Assembly: GCA_017987425.1 (NCBI GenBank) | Contig: JAGNTT010000095.1 | Location: 1 to 7,310 of the forward strand | Direction: 5' to 3' | DNA: 7,310 nucleotides | Source: Candidatus Omnitrophota bacterium | GTDB lineage: Bacteria > Omnitrophota > Gorgyraeia > Zapsychrales > Fredricksoniimonadaceae | In this document: piece by piece, positions 1 to 5,304 of the stretch | How positions within the stretch are numbered: position 1 is the first letter of the stretch | Layout of the letters: each line of letters opens with the position of its first letter | The notes under the pieces: model-generated | What the model saw: the letters and a program-made list of their open reading frames with translations, nothing else | What the model was told of the DNA's origin: nothing | Databases searched by the model: none | Position numbers and translations under genes: made by a program

Positions 1-103
1 CGTCCAAATGATCAACAAGAATCAGATCGCGCCGCCCAAGCTCATTTAACCTAGCAACAATGCAGCTGCCGATAAATCCTGCAGCACCGGTCACAACAAT
101 CAC
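1..103 (-). CDS. hldD: ADP-L-glycero-D-manno-heptose 6-epimerase, N-terminal fragment (runs off the left edge)
   Basis: Only the first 34 codons are in the window. They read as the start of an extended short-chain dehydrogenase/reductase Rossmann fold: beta strand IVVTG, then G6-A-A-G9-F-I-G12 (the GxxGxxG nucleotide-binding loop), a helix, and a second strand LILVD ending in acidic D31, the position that contacts the cofactor ribose. The pattern and spacing closely follow the N-terminus of E. coli HldD (RfaD), including the Asp at residue 31 and the R/T-D-L/I-x-V-D strand. HldD interconverts the C6 epimers of ADP-heptose in the cytoplasm to make the LPS inner-core precursor. The GTG start is chosen because an AAGGAG ribosome site lies 7 bases upstream. 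The gene begins 12 bases after the lipoprotein stop, so it is probably co-transcribed. With so little sequence, another NAD-dependent sugar epimerase remains possible. Confidence 0.72.
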   Translation of the reverse strand, partial: MIVVTGAAGFIGSCIVARLNELGRRDLILVDHLD

Positions 104-110
104 AGCCGAA

Positions 111-116
111 CTCCTT
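111..116 (-). promoter_or_regulatory. Ribosome binding site for hldD
   Basis: AAGGAG on the minus strand, 7 bases before the GTG at 103. It overlaps the last base of the upstream lipoprotein stop codon and fixes the non-ATG start of hldD. Confidence 0.7.
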
Positions 117-682
117 TATTCTTTATTCGCGGTTGAGGCATCCGCAATGAAACGTCCCAAATCCTGGCCCATCTGATAGGCAATTTCCAAACCGTCCCGT
201 TTCGGGTCCGGCATAGTTTTGGTGTTTTGAAAAATCATGACCCGTTCTTTGGTGCCCGACATAACCATCTGGCCGGTAATATGCAAGGTCGTCTGCTTTT
301 GACGGAGAACTAAGCGGCCAACTTTCCCGGGACTGTCTATGTCTTCGATATAGCCTTCAATGATCAGGTCGGGATTTCCCTGGTCCTGCGTAGTCAAAAT
401 GGTAAACGGCGTTTTTTGTTCGACCAAATAATCGATGGCGCCTTTGGCGATCATCATCGACATCCGGTCCATTTGCTGATTGGCGCTGACGCCTACTCCA
501 GCCTTAAAAGGCAGAACAACCAGCGTTCCGCCCTTACTAAAAACCTCGCGATTAACAATTTTTCCCGTCGGTATTTCTATCTGATCCGCCACGACGGGAG
601 ACGCCGCTTTGGGTACGGAAGAAAAACAGCCGGAACAGCACAAAATTATGGAAATGAATAATATAAATCGACGGGTATACAT
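116..682 (-). CDS. Small predicted lipoprotein of unknown function
   Basis: 188 residues from the ATG at 682. The N-terminus has two arginines (R4, R5), a hydrophobic stretch (residues 6-16) and then C-S-G-C, so C19 is the likely lipidated cysteine of a type II signal peptide; the -3 residue is Cys rather than the usual Leu, a mild departure. The mature part begins with a flexible Ser/Pro/Ala stretch. It continues as an alpha/beta domain with strand TLVVLPF (53-59), a helix ending in IDYLVEQK, a strand FTILTT and DLIIEGYIEDI. This order resembles periplasmic CsgG/TolB-N/LpoB-like domains that begin with a V-x-P-F strand, but I cannot assign a family. A GTG at 700 would add six residues (LRFFA after the start) ahead of the signal peptide, and neither start has a strong ribosome site. 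The gene lies 40 bases after the permease and 12 before hldD, which hints at an envelope role only by context. Confidence 0.75.
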   Translation of the reverse strand: MYTRRFILFISIILCCSGCFSSVPKAASPVVADQIEIPTGKIVNREVFSKGGTLVVLPFKAGVGVSANQQMDRMSMMIAKGAIDYLVEQKTPFTILTTQDQGNPDLIIEGYIEDIDSPGKVGRLVLRQKQTTLHITGQMVMSGTKERVMIFQNTKTMPDPKRDGLEIAYQMGQDLGRFIADASTANKE

Positions 683-722
683 TGCAAAAAATCTTAACAC
701 AGCCGCTAGACGAGCTCAAGAA

Positions 723-1643
723 TTATCCGATAAAGTTTCGCGCCAAAAGGAAGTCATAAATCAATCCAGCAAGAAGCGAAAACCCAATGATCACAGCCAG
801 GTAAAGAGCCATGACCTTGTTACCGAATTCCTTGCGGATGACGAGGAGCGTCGCATAACTCGTAATCGGCCCCATAAGAAGATACACCATGGATTTTCCA
901 TATGCCACCCCCGATTGCACAAGAGCATTGGCTACCGGAACGCTTCCGGTGGAGCAGACATAATCGACAAGACCGATCACAATCAGAATGAAATACCCCT
1001 TCAATCCCGAAAGCTGGGTTCGCACAAAATCGCGCACGGGTTCGAACGACACAATGACGCTCGCCACGACAGCGCCCATTAAAATTTCGAAGCCGATCTT
1101 ACGGGGAAGTTCAATAAATGCGTAACGCAATGCGCGTTCGATACGCTTGTCCAAAGGACCGGGCGAGTGGTCATGCGACTCATGGCTTTCACCGCAGCAA
1201 CTCGAACGAGCCTCCCCTTCTTTAAAAAACGTCAGTTTTACCGCATTGCCGACAAGACCCATAACAAACCCCATAACAATGACCACCGCTGCCATGAAGA
1301 CCGTATACGTCGCCCCCATCAGTTTCCAGCTCGCCAAGAGCGCCGGCGCTGAAGTGGCAGGTGTCGCAACGAGAAATGCCAGAACGGGACCTAGCCTAGC
1401 CCCCTTTTTGCGCAGAGTCACCGCGATCGGCAAAGAGCCCATGCAGCAAACGGGAAGCAGCGCGCCCACCCAGGTCGCTGTAAAAATAGACCACGGGGAA
1501 TCATCGCCTAAATATTTTTGAACGGATTTCTCGGGGACAAATTCATTGATGAGCCCGCTGAAAACAAAACCCAGAAGGATCGGGACAAAAAGCTCCCGCG
1601 CATACCCGAGCAAGGAAAGTGTGAACGCGTCGATGTGCTCCAT
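723..1643 (-). CDS. PF03773-type permease (ArsP / SO_0444-like), probable metal or arsenic efflux
   Basis: 306 residues from the ATG at 1643, with about eight hydrophobic segments in two halves, so an inner-membrane transporter. Each half carries the family's cysteine-containing membrane motif: P-V-C66-C67-M-G-S-L-P in the first and V-C230-S-T-G-S-V-P-V in the second, each followed by a short basic or Gly-containing turn. The F-L-V-A-T-P-A-T-S-A-P segment (90-100) is also typical of this permease family. The cytoplasmic linker between the halves contains C149-C150-G-E-S-H-E-S-H-D-H, a likely metal-binding patch. Known relatives export trivalent organoarsenicals (ArsP) or Cu/Zn (SO_0444 type); the His/Cys linker favours metal ions, while arsC three genes upstream favours arsenic. 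The substrate is therefore open. A TTG at 1679 would add 12 residues but has no better ribosome site. The gap to the kinase stop is 40 bases, consistent with the same transcript. Confidence 0.85.
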   Translation of the reverse strand: MEHIDAFTLSLLGYARELFVPILLGFVFSGLINEFVPEKSVQKYLGDDSPWSIFTATWVGALLPVCCMGSLPIAVTLRKKGARLGPVLAFLVATPATSAPALLASWKLMGATYTVFMAAVVIVMGFVMGLVGNAVKLTFFKEGEARSSCCGESHESHDHSPGPLDKRIERALRYAFIELPRKIGFEILMGAVVASVIVSFEPVRDFVRTQLSGLKGYFILIVIGLVDYVCSTGSVPVANALVQSGVAYGKSMVYLLMGPITSYATLLVIRKEFGNKVMALYLAVIIGFSLLAGLIYDFLLARNFIG

Positions 1644-1683
1644 AAAATTTATTGTACAGGGGAGCAGACGAATGAACAAATTA

Positions 1684-3060
1684 TTAAATGAAATTCACGG
1701 GGAGAAAAACGGAAAAAGTGCTGCCGTCACCGATTTTACTGGCGACGGAAACTTTTCCTCTGTGTGCTGAGACAATGTGTTTAACGATGGCAAGACCGAG
1801 GCCTGTTCCCCCGAGTTCACGGGAACGGGCTTTGTCGACACGGTAGAAACGCTCAAACAATCTGGGAATATGTTCGGAAGCGATCCCTATACCGTTATCG
1901 CGAATATCCACGCGGATAAAATCACCGTCGCGAAGCGCATGCACCAAGATGCGCCCGCCCTGAGGAGTAAATTTAACGGCATTATCCAAGAGGTTCAAGA
2001 ACACCTGTTCAATGCGCTGGCGGTCGACATGAACCAGAGGCAGATCACTCGAAATCTGAACATCGAGATTATGTCCGCCTCGTTCAAGCTGAGATTTATG
2101 AAGATGAATGACGGATGAGAGAATTTTATCAACCCCCTCCTGCCGGTAATCCATGGGCATTTCCTGCGATTCCAGCGACGACAATGTCAAAAGATCATTG
2201 ACGAGATTTTCCAGACGGCCGGTCTGTTTATCAATGATATCCAGAAAACGTTTGGCGTTCTCAGGGTCCTTCAAAGCGCCGCCCTGAAGCGTTTCGACAA
2301 AACCTTTAATGGATGTCAGGGGGGTTTTTAACTCATGCGACACGTTAGCCACAAATTCGCTTCGCAGACGTTCAAATTTCTTGAGCTCGGTAATGTCGTG
2401 AAAGATCGCGACCACGCTTAAAAGATTTTTTTCATCGTTCATGACCGGAGAAACCTGCATACTGAAATAAACATCCTGCGGCCCGATAACGTCGATATTC
2501 TTTTTTACGGCAATTTTATGGGCGATGGCTTCCTTGATTGAATCATTGATTTCCTGATTGCGGATGACCTCCCAATACAGACGCCCGTTGGCATCGCGCG
2601 AGCGAACATCGAGAAGATCGCAGAAATTCGGACTCAAATACATTACTTTCCCGTCGGCGTTGATGACCACGACACCTTCCACCAGACTCGAAAGGATGGC
2701 CTGGACCTCATTCTTGTCGTTGGTTATCGTCTGAATCTGATTTTGCAGGACTTCCGACATCTCGTTGAGGTTCCGCACAAGGTCTCCCAATTCATTATGG
2801 TAATGGATATTTAATCGCCTGGAAAAATCGCCGTTTTTAATACGCTGGGTGACGTCGCTCATCAGAAGAATGGGATTGATATAAAAGAAGCGCGTCACGA
2901 GAATGACGCACAGGGCCAGCACGAACGACATCAACAATAGAATGAACGGATTCACAACAGGGATGTGCAAAATCCATAACAAGGATAAAAGACCGAAAAA
3001 AATAACCAGCATGTACGAAAATAAAAGCCTTTTAAGCATCTTGCGCAAAGACTGGATCAT
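1684..3060 (-). CDS. phoR: PhoR-family sensor histidine kinase (HAMP-PAS-HisKA-HATPase)
   Basis: 458 residues. Two membrane segments (about 12-31 and 36-57) are separated by only a few residues, so there is almost no periplasmic sensor. A HAMP domain (about 58-110) follows, then a PAS domain (about 118-225) starting at LSSLVEGVVVINADG. The HisKA phosphoacceptor box is FVANVSHELKTPL with H242. The catalytic domain has the N-box N356-L-L-D-N360, G1 box D388-N-G-I-G, F-box LFERFYR (401-407) and G2 box GGTGLGLAI (417-425), so all motifs for autophosphorylation are present. The arrangement matches PhoR/PnpS-type phosphate sensors, which usually perceive phosphate through PstSCAB/PhoU rather than directly; no pst or phoU genes are in the window. 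The ATG overlaps the regulator's stop (ATGA), implying translational coupling. The gene ends in tandem TAA TAA. The phosphate role is inferred from family and partner; another stimulus is possible. Confidence 0.88.
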   Translation of the reverse strand: MIQSLRKMLKRLLFSYMLVIFFGLLSLLWILHIPVVNPFILLLMSFVLALCVILVTRFFYINPILLMSDVTQRIKNGDFSRRLNIHYHNELGDLVRNLNEMSEVLQNQIQTITNDKNEVQAILSSLVEGVVVINADGKVMYLSPNFCDLLDVRSRDANGRLYWEVIRNQEINDSIKEAIAHKIAVKKNIDVIGPQDVYFSMQVSPVMNDEKNLLSVVAIFHDITELKKFERLRSEFVANVSHELKTPLTSIKGFVETLQGGALKDPENAKRFLDIIDKQTGRLENLVNDLLTLSSLESQEMPMDYRQEGVDKILSSVIHLHKSQLERGGHNLDVQISSDLPLVHVDRQRIEQVFLNLLDNAVKFTPQGGRILVHALRDGDFIRVDIRDNGIGIASEHIPRLFERFYRVDKARSRELGGTGLGLAIVKHIVSAHRGKVSVASKIGDGSTFSVFLPVNFI

Positions 3061-3752
3061 TCTTCTTCCTTGAACCGGTAACCGACTCCGCGGACAGTTT
3101 CCACATAATCGGCGGATTCCCCAAGCTTCTTGCGAAGTCCGCGCACGTGAACATCAACCGCCCGGTCGATTATAAATTTGCCTTCTTTCCACACATTATC
3201 CAGAATCTGGTCCCTTGTAAAGACACGGCCCGGGGAACGCGACAAAAATTCCAAAATCGCAAATTCAATAGCCGTCAGTACGATATTTTCACCCTTGGCA
3301 GTTATCTTGTGTTTGGGAAGGTCGATGACAATTCCGCCGAAATCACGGACCGATTGGGAAGCGCCGGACGTCTTGACCTGCCGGTCGCGGCGGAACACCG
3401 CCTTAACGCGGGCCATCAGAACCTTGATGCTGAAGGGCTTGACGATATAATCATCCGCCCCCATCTGGAGCCCGACGACCACGTCGGATTCCTCCCCCTT
3501 GGCCGTGATCATGATGATCGGGATATCTTTGGTGGCGCTGTTCTGCTTCAAAGCCTGACATATCTCAAGCCCATCCATCCCGGGAAGCATCAAATCCAGA
3601 AGCACCAGGTCAGGATGTTCTTTCTGGACCAAAAATAAACCCTGACCGCCGTCAAGCGAACGGATGATGTTGAAACCTTCTTTTTGCAGGTTATACGTTA
3701 TAAGTTCATTAATATCGCGGTCGTCTTCGATTACGGCAATTTTGTTCTTCAT
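3057..3752 (-). CDS. phoB: PhoB/OmpR-family response regulator
   Basis: 231 residues, the usual length for PhoB. The receiver domain (about 3-118) has the acidic pocket E9-D10-D11, phosphoacceptor D53 in LLDLMLPGMDG, switch T83 and conserved K105 in DYIVKPF. The winged-helix DNA-binding domain (about 135-228) shows the FAILEFL helix, SRSPGRVFTRDQIL, the recognition-helix region DRAVDVHVRGLRKKLG and the terminal hairpin VRGVGYRF, all PhoB-like. On phosphorylation by the adjacent kinase it should dimerise and bind direct-repeat Pho boxes to activate phosphate-starvation genes. It follows arsC by 6 bases, with a weak AAGGG ribosome site inside the end of arsC, and overlaps the kinase by 4 bases. 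The OmpR/PhoB class is certain; the specific phosphate role is inferred from similarity to PhoB and from the PhoR-like partner. Confidence 0.88.
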   Translation of the reverse strand: MKNKIAVIEDDRDINELITYNLQKEGFNIIRSLDGGQGLFLVQKEHPDLVLLDLMLPGMDGLEICQALKQNSATKDIPIIMITAKGEESDVVVGLQMGADDYIVKPFSIKVLMARVKAVFRRDRQVKTSGASQSVRDFGGIVIDLPKHKITAKGENIVLTAIEFAILEFLSRSPGRVFTRDQILDNVWKEGKFIIDRAVDVHVRGLRKKLGESADYVETVRGVGYRFKEEE

Positions 3753-3758
3753 AAATTT

Positions 3759-4193
3759 CTACGCCCTTACCTGTAAGATTGAGTTCACCCAGCCTTCCAC
3801 CTTTAAACAAATCTGGTCTCTGATTGCACGCGTTCTCGCCATTCGTTCTTCATCAGTACCGTCGAGACTGGAAGGATCTTCAAAACCCCAGTGCAGCTTT
3901 TGCGCTTTTCCCGGAAAATTGGGACAACGTTCAGCACTTGCCTCATCACATACCGCGATCACATAATCAAAGCTTTCCTGACGATCGAGGAACGCCGAAA
4001 CACCCTTGGTCTGATTAGATGAAATATCAATTCCTATTTCCGACATGGCGGCGACTACGAAAGGATTTAACCGTCCTGGCGTCAGTCCCGCGCTTTGCGC
4101 TGATATTCTACCTTTGGCGGATTTGTTAACAAATGCCTCGGCCATCTGACTTCGAGCGCTATTATGGATGCAAACAAACAATACCTTAATCAT
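3759..4193 (-). CDS. arsC: Arsenate reductase, thioredoxin-coupled (low-molecular-weight phosphatase fold)
   Basis: 144 residues covering the whole LMW protein tyrosine phosphatase fold. The P-loop is V-C8-I-H-N-S-A-R14-S, fitting C-x5-R with the arsenate-specific N-S. The redox pair C82 and C90 lies in VCDEASAERCPNFPG, and the general-acid Asp is D106 in HWGFEDP. The triad C8/C82/C90 is the mark of thioredoxin-linked ArsC, which reduces arsenate to arsenite in the cytoplasm; ordinary LMW phosphatases lack C82 and C90. The fourth Cys of Gram-positive ArsC (NSCR) is Ala13 here; that Cys is not part of the catalytic relay. A GGAG ribosome site lies 5 bases before the ATG. It is the first gene after the 83-base gap and probably leads the unit with the two-component pair and permease. 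Pairing with a PhoB/PhoR system makes sense because arsenate enters cells by phosphate transporters. Confidence 0.9.
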   Translation of the reverse strand: MIKVLFVCIHNSARSQMAEAFVNKSAKGRISAQSAGLTPGRLNPFVVAAMSEIGIDISSNQTKGVSAFLDRQESFDYVIAVCDEASAERCPNFPGKAQKLHWGFEDPSSLDGTDEERMARTRAIRDQICLKVEGWVNSILQVRA

Positions 4194-4276
4194 AAATTCT
4201 CCGAAACACTGGTAAATTTACAGGGCTGCTGTTAAGTTCCGATGATGAACTTGTTAAGTTCGCATGAAGAGGCCGG
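4194..4276 (-). promoter_or_regulatory. Intergenic region, probable promoter/operator of the arsC-phoB-phoR unit
   Basis: This is the largest non-coding gap in the window. On the minus strand TTAACA occurs at 4257-4252 and again at 4235-4230, exactly 22 bases apart, with a weaker ATCATC at 4246-4241 midway, giving an 11-base phase like that of PhoB/PhoP direct-repeat sites. A TAAATT element at 4220-4215 lies 9 bases after the proximal repeat and could be a -10 box, placing transcription start shortly before the GGAG ribosome site (4202-4199). The same DNA contains the palindrome GAACTT-GTT-AAGTTC (4247-4261). No T-run follows the hairpins, so this is not an intrinsic terminator for crcB. The promoter and regulator are inferred from pattern and context. 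Confidence 0.45.
4230..4261. repeat. 10-bp direct repeat with embedded palindrome in the arsC leader
   Basis: TGTTAAGTTC is present twice on the plus strand, at 4230-4239 and 4252-4261, start to start 22 bp or two helical turns. The second copy forms the right arm of a perfect 6-3-6 inverted repeat, GAACTT-GTT-AAGTTC, at 4247-4261. Seen directly in the sequence; a role as operator is inferred. Confidence 0.7.
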
Positions 4277-4654
4277 TCAAATCCCTTTAGCAGCCGCATG
4301 CCCCAGCCATACCGCGCCAAACCCGAGAATACAGTTGGCCAGGACATTCAAAAATGCCAAAGCCATGTGGGACGTTTTCCAGAGATAAAAGGTTTCATAG
4401 CCGAACGCGGAGAATGTCGTGAAGCCGCCCAGGATGCCCGTAAAAATAAAGACTCGGGCTTCGGCGGTCAGGTTGATTTTATCGGCGGCAAGCCCGCCGA
4501 TGAAGGCGATAACAAAACAGCCCACGACATTGACGGCAAGAGTTCCGAATGGAAAGACAGGATTAGACAGGGACCGGCCGAGCGCCATCACAACCAGATA
4601 ACGCGCCATCGAACCCAGCGCGCCTCCGATGCCGGCCCAGAGAATGTTCATCAT
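4277..4654 (-). CDS. crcB: Fluoride-specific ion channel CrcB/FluC
   Basis: 125 residues from the ATG at 4654, the normal length for single-domain Fluc proteins, with four hydrophobic helices. Diagnostic motifs are G-I-G-G-A-L-G-S-M-A-R18-Y near the N-terminus, F-P-F-G-T-L-x-V-N42-x-x-G in helix 2, and G-I-L-G-G-F-T-T-F-S-A-F (74-84) at the helix 3 break, which supplies the Phe residues and the Na+-site backbone of the dual-topology dimer. It lets fluoride leak out of the cytoplasm and so gives fluoride resistance. The reading frame is open to 4738, but the added residues are not channel-like and lie in the SET gene, so the start is taken at ATGATG (4654 or 4651), where ATG overlaps the SET stop by 4 bases. 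No fluoride riboswitch can precede it because the upstream DNA is coding. Confidence 0.9.
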   Translation of the reverse strand: MMNILWAGIGGALGSMARYLVVMALGRSLSNPVFPFGTLAVNVVGCFVIAFIGGLAADKINLTAEARVFIFTGILGGFTTFSAFGYETFYLWKTSHMALAFLNVLANCILGFGAVWLGHAAAKGI

Positions 4655-5304
4655 AAGGCGTTCTTCGGCAGACGCGACTTTTCGATCAGCTTGCGAAGTC
4701 GCGGCCAAAGCTCCTCGGAAGCGATATACCCCATACATTTATCCGTTTGGCATAAACAGGGATGCTTCTCCCAATCATCAAGATCATATCCGTAGTTATA
4801 GCTCAACTCTTCGCCTTTAGGAATGTCTCTCAGGGCAATAATCCATATCTTTCCGCGAATGATCTCGGTTTCGCAGTTCGGGTCGCAGGAATGATTGATG
4901 TATTTGGCGGTGTTATAGGAAACGTTACCGTCGATGTCGTAACGTTTGTTCAGAACAAAAATATACACGGCGCCGTGTTCGGCATCGGCCTGGGATGCAA
5001 AAATATCGCGGTCCGCGCGTTTTTCGGATTCTCTGTGCGTGACACGTTCCCCGACATACTCAATCACCCGCGCACCTTTGGGAATATCCTTACGGGCATA
5101 AATACCAAAACCGTGAATCGACGACCTTCGCTTAATGACGTACGGACTACTCGTCGGTTTTTGAAATACCGGACTCGGGGACGTCATTTTCTGCGACATC
5201 ATTTTCTCTGACATCGTTTTCTGGGACATCGTCTTCTGCGGCGTCAATTTTTGAAGCATCTGATTTTGAGATATCATTCCTTTGGACATCTGTTTTGATT
5301 GCAT
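4651..5304 (-). CDS. SET-domain protein lysine methyltransferase with post-SET cysteine motif
   Basis: 217 residues from the ATG at 5304. Residues 1-50 are a low-complexity Met/Gln/Lys/Ser stretch of 5-residue repeats (QKTMS-like). The SET domain runs from about 54 to 173: I-H-G-F-G-I-Y-A (63-70, SAM-binding), I-E-Y-V-G-E (81-86), Y-I-N137-H138-S-C140-D-P-N-C (SAM and pseudoknot core) and G-E-E-L-S-Y169-N-Y171 (catalytic Tyr region). A post-SET motif C183-x-C185-x4-C190, with the SET core Cys, should bind zinc and close the lysine channel. It should transfer methyl groups from SAM to lysines of a protein; the target is unknown. Similar short SET proteins occur in Chlamydiae and other bacteria. 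The start is uncertain: ATGs recur at each repeat and the frame opens at 5358, but 5304 has a GGAGG 12 bases upstream. The 5' part overlaps the aminotransferase by 158 bases in another frame; the 3' end overlaps crcB. Confidence 0.85.
   Translation of the reverse strand: MQSKQMSKGMISQNQMLQKLTPQKTMSQKTMSEKMMSQKMTSPSPVFQKPTSSPYVIKRRSSIHGFGIYARKDIPKGARVIEYVGERVTHRESEKRADRDIFASQADAEHGAVYIFVLNKRYDIDGNVSYNTAKYINHSCDPNCETEIIRGKIWIIALRDIPKGEELSYNYGYDLDDWEKHPCLCQTDKCMGYIASEELWPRLRKLIEKSRLPKNAL

Noticed and set aside
683..722. Possible intrinsic terminator between the permease and lipoprotein genes
   Set aside because: A T-run precedes the lipoprotein ATG on the minus strand, but the stem before it has only about five pairs with a wobble and mismatches, and the run lies right at the next start.
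1644..1679. TTG start extending the permease by 12 residues
   Set aside because: No ribosome site before TTG and the added residues are not part of the family; the ATG at 1643 gives the usual N-terminus.
4194..4276. Terminator after crcB
   Set aside because: The GAACTT/AAGTTC hairpins are short and not followed by a T-run on the minus strand.
4655..4738. Upstream extension of crcB
   Set aside because: The extra 28 residues are hydrophilic, unlike any Fluc N-terminus, and come from the end of the SET gene; the ATG at 4654 with a 4-base overlap is better.
4640..4760. Fluoride riboswitch before crcB
   Set aside because: The DNA upstream is SET coding sequence with conserved residues, leaving no leader for the riboswitch fold.
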